This document shows, one piece after another, positions 1 to 7,320 of a stretch of 27,189 bases of DNA. A program made the position numbers and the translations under genes. The DNA comes from an uncultured Muribaculaceae bacterium (GTDB taxonomy: Bacteria; Bacteroidota; Bacteroidia; Bacteroidales; Muribaculaceae), in the NCBI GenBank assembly GCA_905209725.1, contig CAJLTZ010000027.1, positions 1 through 27,189 of the forward strand, in the 5' to 3' direction. The notes under the pieces are model-generated. The model worked only from the letters and a program-made list of their open reading frames with translations. It was not told the origin of the DNA and did not search any database. Within the stretch, counting starts at the first letter, position 1. Every line of letters starts with the position of its first letter.

Positions 1-1214
1 TAACTGCGGTTGGAATTAGAGTTATAGCTGCGGTTGGAGTTATAACTGCGGTTGGTGGTTCCGGAGTTTGTGCTCTTCGACACGCGGTCGTTGTTAAGAC
101 TGCGGTTATAATTATAGGTACGATTGCCGGAAGAACTGTTCGAGCCGGTTCTGTCTAGGTTCCTCTTGGTAGTGGTAGCGCGGTCGGTTTTCTGCATAGC
201 GCTTCCGCTAAAGCGGTTGTTTTGGTTACGCTGATAGCGAGTGCCGGAATTGCCTGTGCCAAGACCGTTCTCTTTGTCTCTAAGAGTGGTAGACTGCATG
301 GTGGAGGAACTCATATGCTGGCCGCGGAGCGAGCTGTTCTCACGGTTCATCTCATAGCGGTTGTTGGAGCCGGGGCGAGTTGTGGAGCCGTAATGGCCAC
401 GGGTGTTGCCGGGACGACCTACGCTGTTCGAGCCGTTGTAGTTATATCCTGGACGGGTGCTTGCCATGCCGCCGCCGTTGCCACCGCCGCTATATCCGGG
501 ACGGGTGTTGGCATATCCGGGACGGGTGTTGTGCGACCAATTGCTGCCGGGACGCATGGGGCGGTTGTGTCCGGGACGCCAGTCGGCATAGTGGGGTCTG
601 CCCCATCCTGGACGGTAGGGAGGATAATAAGCCGGACCCCAATAGCCGGGATAGTAGCCGGTATAACCCCAAGCGGGTCCCCAGGTCCAGGATGGTCCCC
701 AGGACCACGACCAGGCGGGTCCCCAGGTCCAGGATGGTCCCCAGTTCCACGACCAACTGAACGACGGACCCCAGGTCCATGAGTATCTCCAACTTGATGG
801 CACCCAGTAGGGATTATATGCATACACGGGCACGAAAGTGGGATAGCCGGAATTGTCGATTACAATCTCCACATTGCCATAGGAATTGTCGAGAATGTCA
901 CCGAGGATGTCACTATTGTCCACCACTATAGTGGGGTTGTAATATTTCTGAATCTGGGAAGTGTATACGAAATCTTCGCCGGCCTCGGCGCGGGCGCCGA
1001 TGGTATCAACGGGCGATGAATAGTAGGTTTCGCCGCGACGGTTGTATGTGTCGACATCCACATTGCTGAAGTCCTTTATATAATAGGACTGCTGCTTCTT
1101 GCCGGATTTCGTTTCCTTTTGTTTCGGATTATAGTATATGTCATCGTATTCCTGAGCCTGGAGCTGGGGAATTACGAGCGCCGCAAGGGCTAATGGCAAT
1201 AAAAATTTTCTCAT
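1..1214 (-). CDS. Secreted low-complexity W/G/P- and N/S/R-rich protein, C-terminus beyond window
   Basis: An open frame of 404 codons runs from the ATG at 1214 to base 1 without a stop, so the C-terminus is missing. Residues 1-21 look like a signal peptide (MRKFLLPLALAALVIP, then QLQA before QEYDD), so the protein should be exported; there is no lipobox cysteine. Residues about 22-140 are of ordinary composition, with Tyr-rich, Asp-rich pieces such as DIYYNP and VDTYNRRGETYY. Residues about 144-183 are alternating Trp/Ser/Gly/Pro (units like WTWGPSWSWSWG). Residues about 184-290 carry TRPGY and RPGN repeats. The visible rest is Asn/Ser/Arg-rich, ending in NRSYNSNRSYNSNSNRSY. The reading frame was followed codon by codon. 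I do not recognise a named family. A disordered surface or matrix protein is an inference from composition only. Confidence 0.8.
   Translation of the reverse strand, partial: MRKFLLPLALAALVIPQLQAQEYDDIYYNPKQKETKSGKKQQSYYIKDFSNVDVDTYNRRGETYYSSPVDTIGARAEAGEDFVYTSQIQKYYNPTIVVDNSDILGDILDNSYGNVEIVIDNSGYPTFVPVYAYNPYWVPSSWRYSWTWGPSFSWSWNWGPSWTWGPAWSWSWGPSWTWGPAWGYTGYYPGYWGPAYYPPYRPGWGRPHYADWRPGHNRPMRPGSNWSHNTRPGYANTRPGYSGGGNGGGMASTRPGYNYNGSNSVGRPGNTRGHYGSTTRPGSNNRYEMNRENSSLRGQHMSSSTMQSTTLRDKENGLGTGNSGTRYQRNQNNRFSGSAMQKTDRATTTKRNLDRTGSNSSSGNRTYNYNRSLNNDRVSKSTNSGTTNRSYNSNRSYNSNSNRS
492..531 (-). repeat. 21-bp direct repeat encoding TRPGY units
   Basis: The 19-bp string ATATCCGGGACGGGTGTTG occurs at 492-510 and again at 513-531, a period of 21 bp or seven codons. 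It encodes the repeated NTRPGY peptide of the left-edge secreted protein. Confidence 0.8.
673..756 (-). repeat. 42-bp tandem repeat encoding a Trp-rich module
   Basis: Two near-identical 42-bp copies lie head to tail at 673-714 and 715-756, differing at only a few bases. A third, partial copy begins near 763 and is offset by 48 bp. Each copy encodes 14 residues of alternating Trp, Ser, Gly and Pro. The period is a multiple of three, so copy-number change would keep the frame. Confidence 0.75.
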
Positions 1215-1336
1215 ATCATTAGGAGTTAGAGGAGTGAATGTTCTTTTACTGTAGGGGATACTCTCTTATTCTATAGGGATGTTCCTTTGATTCCGGGAAT
1301 AATCTCAGGAGAATATCCGGTTCTTGCTTTGTGAAG

Positions 1337-1367
1337 TTTAGACCGATTGTTGGCATATCGGTTTAAA
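1337..1367 (-). promoter_or_regulatory. Stem-loop at the 5' end of the leader of the left-edge gene
   Basis: TTTAGACCGAT (1337-1347) and ATCGGTTTAAA (1357-1367) can pair over 11 positions, with one G-U pair and a 9-nt loop. It lies a few bases inside the transcript predicted from the promoter at 1379-1409 and about 120 nt before the start codon at 1214. There is no U-run beside it, so it does not look like a terminator. A role in mRNA stability or control is inferred. Confidence 0.5.
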
Positions 1368-1378
1368 TTCCGCACAAA

Positions 1379-1409
1379 CAAAATTAGCAAAAAAACTTTA
1401 AAATTCAAA
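1379..1409 (-). promoter_or_regulatory. Bacteroidetes-type promoter of the left-edge secreted protein
   Basis: Read on the minus strand this is TTTG (1409-1406), 19 bp, then TAATTTTG (1386-1379), an exact match to the Bacteroidetes consensus TTTG-N19-21-TAnnTTTG. Transcription should begin near 1373, giving a leader of about 160 nt. The 340-bp gap 1215-1554 holds this promoter and the stem-loop at 1337-1367; I see no gene in it. Confidence 0.65.
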
Positions 1410-1554
1410 CAATTAATGAATGCAATAAGTTGCATTTAAGTGAAATTAACAATTGCCTTAGCTTCCGCCTCAGCCCGGAAACAAAGGCGCGGCAAACCGA
1501 TTGCGCAGAGCTTTTGGGATATTTATTTATAAGCATGGCATGGAGGCTTGGCTT

Positions 1555-2418
1555 TTACCATTTTAGATAGAAGCGGCGGCAGAGGCGAAGATGCTCTTCC
1601 GATGGTATGCCAGGCTCTGCCTCTAATGTGAGATTCTGTGCTTTGCATGCCAATCCATTATCTTTGAGATTCTCTGCTTCGCAGGACAAGGCATTATCTT
1701 CTTTTTTCGGGATTGGATTATTTCCGATTGATGGGGCAGATTGCTTGGCGAATTCGAGGAGGGAGCGTTTCCAGGGGGCGTGGGGATGACCGCGGAAATC
1801 TGTGCGTCTTATAGGATGATAGCCGGCTTCTGCGGCTGCCTCTATAGTGGATTCACTCTGCTCTATCGGCAGGACAAGCGCCACTCTCCCACTCTCTTTC
1901 TGCATATCTGCCGCGTGTCTTATCAGGGATATGGGCGATAGGTCGCTCTGATGTCGCGCCAGAAGACGCGCCGTGTCGGGATTCGTGATGCCCGATTCAA
2001 AATAGGGAGGATTCGAGACAATCAGATCATAGGATTTCTCGTCTTTGCCTGGTTCATCCTTATCCGGTTCAAGCGATTCTTTGCAGAGATCCAATGCTGC
2101 CATTTTCAGGAAATCGATGTGGATGGCCTTGAGGTTTGCTCTCCATGGGCATCTGGAAAAATTGCCGGAAGCCTCCTCTATTGAGGGCTGGTCAATATCT
2201 ATCGCGACAATGTGGAAATCATCGGTGCTGTCGCTCAGGCGCTCGGCGAGTTGCATGGAGATAACACCGCAGCCGCAACCCACTTCCAGCACAGAATGCA
2301 CCCCCTCCACATTGATCCATGCGCCGAGCAGGACGGCATCGATGCCGATTTTCATGCTGCTTCGCGAATGACTGCACTCGAATTTTTTAAATCTGAAAGG
2401 GGGCACATTTTTCTTCAT
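1555..2418 (-). CDS. trmN: tRNA1(Val) (adenine-37-N6)-methyltransferase, TrmN6/YfiC type
   Basis: This is a class I SAM-dependent methyltransferase of the family that methylates N6 of A37 in tRNA(Val). The N-terminus FRFKKFECSHSRSSMKIGID is the family signature. Motif I is VLEVGCGCG (residues 43-51), and the catalytic NPPY is at 136-139 inside IVSNPPYF. I chose the ATG at 2418 (287 aa). An ATG at 2490 is in frame, but the extra 24 residues lie over an AT-rich stretch with a promoter-like TAATTTTG at 2442-2449, and family members start at MKKN-like sequence. The protein is longer than the usual 230-250 aa because of a charged insert (about residues 117-128) and a repetitive linker (about 225-270) before the conserved end LCRRFYLKW. 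It is divergent from lon. Confidence 0.88.
   Translation of the reverse strand: MKKNVPPFRFKKFECSHSRSSMKIGIDAVLLGAWINVEGVHSVLEVGCGCGVISMQLAERLSDSTDDFHIVAIDIDQPSIEEASGNFSRCPWRANLKAIHIDFLKMAALDLCKESLEPDKDEPGKDEKSYDLIVSNPPYFESGITNPDTARLLARHQSDLSPISLIRHAADMQKESGRVALVLPIEQSESTIEAAAEAGYHPIRRTDFRGHPHAPWKRSLLEFAKQSAPSIGNNPIPKKEDNALSCEAENLKDNGLACKAQNLTLEAEPGIPSEEHLRLCRRFYLKW
1629..1700 (-). repeat. 36-bp tandem duplication inside trmN
   Basis: Copies at 1629-1664 and 1665-1700 abut exactly and match at 30 of 36 bases. On the coding strand they give the 12-residue units EDNALSCEAENL and KDNGLACKAQNL near the C-terminus of the methyltransferase. The number of bases is a multiple of three, so the frame is kept. 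Confidence 0.8.
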
Positions 2419-2441
2419 ATCGAAAAATTTGAGTAATTTTG

Positions 2442-2474
2442 CAAAATTAGCAAAAAATTCTCGCAAACCACAAG
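2442..2474 (-). promoter_or_regulatory. Promoter of trmN
   Basis: On the minus strand TAATTTTG (2449-2442) is a perfect -7 element. A CTTG (2474-2471) lies 21 bp upstream as a 3-of-4 match to the -33 TTTG. Transcription would start near 2436, after the upstream ATG at 2490 and before the one at 2418. This supports 2418 as the real start. Confidence 0.5.
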
Positions 2475-2546
2475 AGGAACTTTTCAGCATTTTCAGAGAC
2501 TTTCATGGTTTGCGGGAGTTGTCTTGACTGTGTATGCACGGTTCAA

Positions 2547-2559
2547 GATTTGTCAAATC
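2547..2559 (+). promoter_or_regulatory. Palindrome in the lon promoter region
   Basis: GATTTG-T-CAAATC is a perfect 6-bp inverted repeat around one base, 22 bp before the lon ATG. It contains a TTTG that would serve as -33, followed after 21 bp by TATTTTAC (2574-2581), a poor -7 match. It could be an operator for lon, but a 13-bp palindrome may also be chance. Confidence 0.3.
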
Positions 2560-2581
2560 GTTGTGATAATCACTATTTTAC

Positions 2582-5065
2582 ATGCAGAAGAAATCTATTC
2601 TTGACATAGTGGCCACGGTGCTGGCTCTTGCCGAGTCGGGCAAAGATTCCATATATAGGGAGCTGATGCCGAAGCGCGCCGGAGTGGAGAGGCTTCTTTT
2701 CGGCGGCAAGACCGAGAAGTATGAGCTTGATGAACCTCTGATAGCCATCCCTGTGGATGATGAGGTGTTTTTCCCTGACACCAAGGTTACAATCGACCTT
2801 GACGATGAGTGGCTAATCGAGGCGGCGCGCACTGCACATGAGGAGCACTCGGTGGTGGTGGTATTCACGGATGAAAAGAGTGATGACGACCACCGCATGT
2901 CGTATACCACGGATGTAGTGGCCGGCAAGGTCGGCATATTTGGATTCATCAACGCTGTAAAGACGAATTCCGATGGCACAGCCACAGCATTTTTCATGGC
3001 TGCCAACCAAGCGGAAATCCGGGATGTGATGCCCGACCCCGACCGTCTTTTTGTCTATGCCAATGTATTGATTCCCAAACTCATCCCGCAAATCACGCAG
3101 GAGGAGCATGTCATCACGGAGGCTATCAATGATGTGTATCGTGCGTTGCTGCAATTCCTTCCGGAGGAGAGCCGTCGTCAGATTGAGGAGATGCTCTCCA
3201 CATTCAATGAAGCCACGATGCGCAGTCTGAGTTTCATGATGCAGAATAGTTCGCTCACCACCCGCGAGTTGCTCGACCTGCTCTCCATCGATGACCTCTC
3301 GCAGCGAAGGGTTAAGTTCCTCACCCTTCTTCAGACCAAGCTCCAGCTTTTCCAGCTTCGTCAGAGCATCCATGCGCGCACCTTCGAGGAGATTTCCCAG
3401 CGCCAGAAAGATGAGTTCCTACGTTCGCAGATGCGCAATATCCAGGATGAGCTCACCGATGGCCTTGACCCCGAGGTGGCTGCGCTCAATGAAAAGGCCG
3501 AAACCAAGGAATGGAACGAGGAAACCCGCGAGGCTTACGAGAAGGAACTGAAGCGTCTGCTCCGGTATCCGCCGAATTCCCCGGATTATGCACTGCAATA
3601 TTCATATCTGGAGACATTCCTTTCTCTGCCCTGGCAGCATTGCGACCGCGCCGAATTCAAACTCGAGGACGTGGAGCGTGTGCTCGAGCGCGATCATTAT
3701 GGGTTAAAGAAGGTGAAAGAGAGAATTCTGGAGCAGATGGCAGTGGTGAAATTGCGCAACGACATGAAGTCGCCGATTCTGTGTCTGTACGGACCTCCGG
3801 GAGTAGGAAAGACGTCGCTTGGCAAGTCGATAGCGGAGGCAATGGGCCGCAAATATATGAGGGTGGCCCTTGGCGGCGTGCACGATGAGGCGGAAATCCG
3901 CGGCCATCGCCGCACATATCTCGGTTCGATGCCCGGCCGCATCATCTCCGCCCTGGAGAAGTGCGGAACGAGCGACCCGGTGCTTGTGCTCGACGAGATT
4001 GACAAGATGGGAGCCGACTATAAGGGCGACCCTTCCACAGCCTTGCTCGAGGTGCTCGATCCGGAGCAGAACTGCAAATTCCACGACAATTACATCGACC
4101 ATGACTACGACCTCTCCCATGTGCTCTTCATAGCCACAGCCAATGACATTTCCGGAATATCCGGTCCACTTCTCGACCGCATGGAGATCATTCCTATCGA
4201 CGGATATGTGGAGCAGGAGAAGGTGGAGATTGCCAGGCGCCATCTTGTTCCCAAGAATCTGCGCGAGCATGGTTTTGAGGAGAATGAGATGACATTCGAT
4301 GATGGGGCACTCCTTACAATCATCGACAAATATACCCGCGAGAGCGGCGTGCGCTCGCTAGAAAAGAAGATAGCGGCCGTGATTCGCAAGCAGGCGTGTC
4401 TGAAGGCTTCGCATAAGGAATTTCCGGCTGTTATCACAAAGGAGATTGTCGAGGAGTATCTTGGACCGCAGCAGGTGTTCCGCGATGAATATGAAAATAA
4501 TGAGACCGCAGGCGTGGTGACAGGTCTTGCCTGGACACAGGTCGGCGGCGAGGTGCTTTTCATAGAGTCCTCCGTGGCCCCCGGCAAGGATTTCAAATTG
4601 AATATAAGCGGCAATCTCGGCAATGTGATGAAGGAATCAGCCGAAATTGCAATGTCTTATATTCGCAAACATGCCGGTGAGATTGGCATTGAGTCCAAGC
4701 TTCTCAATAATGCGCATGTGCATATGCATGTGCCGGAGGGTGCTGTGCGCAAGGATGGTCCCTCGGCCGGAATCACAATACTCACGTCGTTTGCCTCGGC
4801 ATTCACCAAACGCAGGGTGCGTGAGCGTCTCGCCATGACTGGAGAACTCACTCTGACAGGCAAGGTGCTTCCTGTGGGTGGCATCAGGGAGAAGGTGCTT
4901 GCAGCCAAGCGAGCCGGAATCAGCACCGTGATGCTTTCCCGGAAAAATGAGAAGGATATAAAAGAGATCCCCTCGGAATTTCTCGAGGGGATGGAATTTC
5001 ACTTTGTGGATTCAGCCGAAGAGGTGCTTGATTTCGCATTGCTTGATGAGCCAGCCTTGCGGTGA
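2582..5065 (+). CDS. lon: ATP-dependent endopeptidase Lon
   Basis: Lon is a cytoplasmic AAA+ serine protease that unfolds and degrades misfolded and regulatory proteins. At 827 aa it has the usual length. A divergent N-terminal substrate-binding domain (IAIPVDDEVFFPDTKVTIDL) and a helical region precede the ATPase. Walker A GPPGVGKT is at residues 404-411, and Walker B VLVLDE at 467-472. The proteolytic dyad is S728, in KDGPSAG, and K771, in GGIREK. Their 43-residue spacing is that of E. coli S679 and K722. The ATG at 2582 is the first possible start after an in-frame TAA at 2567. No Shine-Dalgarno is visible, as is usual in Bacteroidetes. The last 67 bases overlap the 3' end of the opposing helicase gene. 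Confidence 0.97.
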   Translation: MQKKSILDIVATVLALAESGKDSIYRELMPKRAGVERLLFGGKTEKYELDEPLIAIPVDDEVFFPDTKVTIDLDDEWLIEAARTAHEEHSVVVVFTDEKSDDDHRMSYTTDVVAGKVGIFGFINAVKTNSDGTATAFFMAANQAEIRDVMPDPDRLFVYANVLIPKLIPQITQEEHVITEAINDVYRALLQFLPEESRRQIEEMLSTFNEATMRSLSFMMQNSSLTTRELLDLLSIDDLSQRRVKFLTLLQTKLQLFQLRQSIHARTFEEISQRQKDEFLRSQMRNIQDELTDGLDPEVAALNEKAETKEWNEETREAYEKELKRLLRYPPNSPDYALQYSYLETFLSLPWQHCDRAEFKLEDVERVLERDHYGLKKVKERILEQMAVVKLRNDMKSPILCLYGPPGVGKTSLGKSIAEAMGRKYMRVALGGVHDEAEIRGHRRTYLGSMPGRIISALEKCGTSDPVLVLDEIDKMGADYKGDPSTALLEVLDPEQNCKFHDNYIDHDYDLSHVLFIATANDISGISGPLLDRMEIIPIDGYVEQEKVEIARRHLVPKNLREHGFEENEMTFDDGALLTIIDKYTRESGVRSLEKKIAAVIRKQACLKASHKEFPAVITKEIVEEYLGPQQVFRDEYENNETAGVVTGLAWTQVGGEVLFIESSVAPGKDFKLNISGNLGNVMKESAEIAMSYIRKHAGEIGIESKLLNNAHVHMHVPEGAVRKDGPSAGITILTSFASAFTKRRVRERLAMTGELTLTGKVLPVGGIREKVLAAKRAGISTVMLSRKNEKDIKEIPSEFLEGMEFHFVDSAEEVLDFALLDEPALR

Positions 5066-6369
5066 GCGCCTCCGCAGTGTCTTCTCCGCTTCGGTTTCTC
5101 CTCTTTTGATTGACTGTCTGAAACTTCCGGTCTGGCATCAGCCTTGCCGGAAGATTTTCTTTTACCGCCTGCTTTACCTCCGGAGCGACGGCCTGATTTC
5201 TTTCGTCCTGACACGTCCTTATTATAAGCGGGAGTATCGCCGAATTCCTTGTCGACCTCGGCCTTAGGCATCTCCTTTTCCAGGAGGCGTTCGATTTTGC
5301 GGAGGCGGAACATATCCTCAGGCGTGACGAAAGTCACGGCTTTGCCGTCGCGGTCGGCGCGGGCCGTTCGGCCGATGCGGTGCACATAGTCCTCGGCCTC
5401 ATGCGGCACATCATAATTGACCACCATCTCGATGTCGTCGATGTCGATGCCTCGCGAGAGGATGTCGGTGGCGACAATCACATTGGTCTTTCCCGATTTG
5501 AAATCGAGCATCACATTGTCGCGTTGTGTCTGGTCAAGGTCGGAGTGCATCTCGGCGATTTTCAGGTTCTGCTTGCGCATCTCGCGGGCCAGCTGTTTCA
5601 CCTTCAGTTTCGACGAGGAGAATATAATCACCCTGTGGGGCGGATACTCCTTGAAAATCTTCTTGAGAATCGGCATTTTCTGCGTTTCATAGCACACATA
5701 TGCCGACTGCTCGATTTTCTCAGCCGGTTTTGAGACGGCGAGCTTTATTTCAAATGGGTTCTTCAGAATCTTATTGGCCATCTGCTGGATTTTAGGGGGC
5801 ATTGTGGCCGAGAACATCAGGATCTGGGTTTCCTGCGGAAGGTGCGACACAATCTGCATGATATCCTCATAGAACCCCATGTCGAGCATACGGTCGGCCT
5901 CGTCGAGCACGAAGAATGAAACTCTCGAGAGGTCCACATAGCACATGCTGAGATGGGCAAGGAGACGTCCTGGGGTGGCAATCACCACATCGGCACCCAT
6001 CTTGAGGCTGCGGCGTTGCTGGTCGTAGGCGTAGCCGTCGGTTCCGCCATAGATGGCAATGCTGCTCACAGGCATGAAATAGGCGAAACCCTGCATCTGT
6101 CGGTCGATCTGCTGGGCAAGTTCGCGCGTGGGTGCCATCACCACACAATTGACGGCGTCCTCCGGAAAACCGCCTTCGGCAAGTTCGTTGATAACAGGGA
6201 GAAGGTAGGCGGCAGTCTTGCCGGTGCCTGTCTGTGCGCATGCAAGGATGTCGCGGCCCTCGAGCACGGCCGGGATGGTGGCCTCCTGAATGGGCGTGCA
6301 CTCTTCAAAGTGCATATCATAAAGACCATCGAGCACATCGTCGTTGGTCAATATCTCATCAAATCTCAT
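4999..6369 (-). CDS. DEAD-box ATP-dependent RNA helicase, RhlE-like
   Basis: This ATP-dependent RNA helicase probably acts in ribosome assembly or RNA turnover. The Q-motif region TPIQ (25-28), Walker A AQTGTGKT (45-52), PTRELA (80-85), TPGR (132-135), DEAD (156-159), SAT (187-189), ATDILSRGID (300-309) and HRIGRTAR (330-337) are all present and in order. Two RecA domains fill residues 1 to about 360. The tail from about 378 is Lys/Arg/Ser-rich (GRKKSGRRSGGKAGGKRKSSGK), like the basic RNA-binding tails of RhlE and CsdA relatives. The end of this tail is encoded antisense to the lon 3' end. The ATG at 6369 follows a good promoter -7 box. Which named helicase it corresponds to cannot be settled from sequence alone. 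Confidence 0.95.
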   Translation of the reverse strand: MRFDEILTNDDVLDGLYDMHFEECTPIQEATIPAVLEGRDILACAQTGTGKTAAYLLPVINELAEGGFPEDAVNCVVMAPTRELAQQIDRQMQGFAYFMPVSSIAIYGGTDGYAYDQQRRSLKMGADVVIATPGRLLAHLSMCYVDLSRVSFFVLDEADRMLDMGFYEDIMQIVSHLPQETQILMFSATMPPKIQQMANKILKNPFEIKLAVSKPAEKIEQSAYVCYETQKMPILKKIFKEYPPHRVIIFSSSKLKVKQLAREMRKQNLKIAEMHSDLDQTQRDNVMLDFKSGKTNVIVATDILSRGIDIDDIEMVVNYDVPHEAEDYVHRIGRTARADRDGKAVTFVTPEDMFRLRKIERLLEKEMPKAEVDKEFGDTPAYNKDVSGRKKSGRRSGGKAGGKRKSSGKADARPEVSDSQSKEEKPKRRRHCGGAHRKAGSSSNAKSSTSSAESTK

Positions 6370-6394
6370 AATTGGGAAATCGTGTAATACTCTG

Positions 6395-6402
6395 CAAAAT
6401 TA
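6395..6402 (-). promoter_or_regulatory. -7 element of the DEAD-box helicase promoter
   Basis: The minus strand reads TAATTTTG, a perfect Bacteroidetes -7 box, 26 bp upstream of the helicase ATG. The 18-bp context GCAAAATTACTAAAAATT is identical to that of the proS promoter at 26174-26191. No clear -33 TTTG lies at the expected distance. Confidence 0.5.
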
Positions 6403-6432
6403 CTAAAAATTTTTAACATTGTTGGAGATATC

Positions 6433-6480
6433 GGGATTATGGGATCTATAGGGCATAAAGGTTATGGGACATATGGGAAT
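6433..6480. repeat. Degenerate GGGA-rich short repeats in the helicase/sigma intergenic region
   Basis: GGGATTAT, GGGATCTATA, GGGCATAAAG, GGGACATAT and GGGAATTTT follow each other at roughly 8-15 bp spacing. The divergent intergenic stretch 6370-6645 holds this array, the helicase -7 box and the sigma-type promoter at 6589-6612, and no gene that I can see. Confidence 0.4.
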
Positions 6481-6588
6481 TTTTTTAGACCAGGCAGAAA
6501 TTTTTTCAGATATAACTCTCGGAATTTCAACGAGATGTGAAAAAATCAAAAAACCGCTTAAAAATTTATAAAAAAATGAACTTTTCCC

Positions 6589-6612
6589 GGAACAATTTTG
6601 ACTTGAGCCGTG
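6589..6612 (+). promoter_or_regulatory. Possible ECF-sigma promoter upstream of the ECF sigma gene
   Basis: GGAAC (6589-6593), 15 bp, then CGTG (6609-6612) resembles the GGAAC / CGT promoters used by many ECF sigma factors. The sigma gene starts 34 bp downstream. Autoregulation is common in this family and is inferred here. No good TAnnTTTG box competes at this position. Confidence 0.3.
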
Positions 6613-6645
6613 TTTCTAATGTGTCAATTAATTAAAACAACTGCA

Positions 6646-7155
6646 ATGAAAACAAAACAAAGCTTCGAGGAAAGACTCGTAGGACTTCAGGGCAATCTTT
6701 TAAACTTCGCATATCAGCTCACCACCAACCGTGAACAAGCTGAGGATCTTCTGCAGGACACCACGCTCAAGGCGCTTGACAACGAAGATAAATACGTAGA
6801 CAATGTGAATTTCAAAGGATGGATATTCACAATAATGCGCAACATCTTCATCAACAATTACCGTCAGAATGTAAGAAAAGCGACGGTGATCGACCAGACC
6901 GAAGATCTCTATCACCTCAACATCTGCCAGGAATCAGGATTCAGCACTCCGGAAGGCTCATTCGCCGTGAAGGAGATATCGATGGCACTCAATGCTTTCC
7001 CCGCAGAATACAGAGAGCCCTTCAATATGTTCGTATCCGGATATAAATACAACGAGATAGCCGATAAGCTCAATCTTCCGTTAGGCACAGTGAAGAGCCG
7101 CATCTTCTTCACCCGCAAGCGTCTCCGCGAGCAGCTTAAGGACTATCAGGGATAA
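6646..7155 (+). CDS. RNA polymerase ECF-family sigma factor (RpoE-like)
   Basis: A sigma factor of 169 aa that directs RNA polymerase to alternative promoters. Region 2 spans about residues 8-72, with the DEAD-like core AEDLLQDTTLKAL and FKGWIFTIMRNIFINNYRQ. Region 4 spans about 108-165, with the helix-turn-helix YNEIADKLNLPLGTVKSRIFFTRKRLREQL (in two pieces here: YNEIADKLNLPLGTVKS and RIFFTRKRLREQL). A GTG at 6610 is in frame. I prefer the ATG at 6646, because MKTKQSFEERL matches family N-termini and follows an A-rich, RBS-free leader. No anti-sigma gene follows; a terminator does. The inducing signal cannot be read from the sequence. Confidence 0.93.
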   Translation: MKTKQSFEERLVGLQGNLLNFAYQLTTNREQAEDLLQDTTLKALDNEDKYVDNVNFKGWIFTIMRNIFINNYRQNVRKATVIDQTEDLYHLNICQESGFSTPEGSFAVKEISMALNAFPAEYREPFNMFVSGYKYNEIADKLNLPLGTVKSRIFFTRKRLREQLKDYQG

Positions 7156-7232
7156 TTAATTGGTTTTAAGGTTTAGGAATTAAGGAATAAGTTTTAATAA
7201 TTGACACCCCTGTCTCCCCGAGGGAGATATCA

Positions 7233-7265
7233 AAAACCGGACTCTGCAATGCGGAGCCCGGTTTT
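7233..7265 (+). terminator. Intrinsic terminator after the ECF sigma gene
   Basis: AAAACCGG (7233-7240) pairs with CCGGTTTT (7258-7265). Inside it, CTC pairs with GAG and a further T-G, G-C and C-G close an AAT loop. A second small hairpin, TCTCCC-CGA-GGGAGA (7213-7227), lies just before it. Because A and T runs flank both sides, it may work in both directions. It separates the sigma gene from the dxs operon promoter. Confidence 0.65.
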
Positions 7266-7280
7266 GACATATTTGACATA

Positions 7281-7312
7281 TTTGGCTGTGTGGGCTTTTT
7301 TTTCTAAATTTG
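7281..7312 (+). promoter_or_regulatory. Promoter of the dxs-trkA-trkH operon
   Basis: TTTG (7281-7284), 20 bp, TAAATTTG (7305-7312) is an exact match to the Bacteroidetes vegetative consensus. The expected start site is near 7317, only about 4 nt before the ATG at 7321, so the first gene may be translated from a nearly leaderless message. Confidence 0.7.
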
Positions 7313-7320
7313 CAAAAGAA

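Noticed and set aside
222..823. Several open frames on both strands in the repeat region at the left edge
   Set aside because: They are by-products of GC-rich tandem repeats. The frame starting at 1214 has a signal peptide and continues to the edge.
2419..2490. The longer trmN reading from the ATG at 2490
   Set aside because: The added residues do not match family N-termini and overlap a promoter-like box.
6610..6645. GTG start for the ECF sigma factor
   Set aside because: It would lie on the predicted -10 region and add residues not typical of region 2; the ATG at 6646 fits better.
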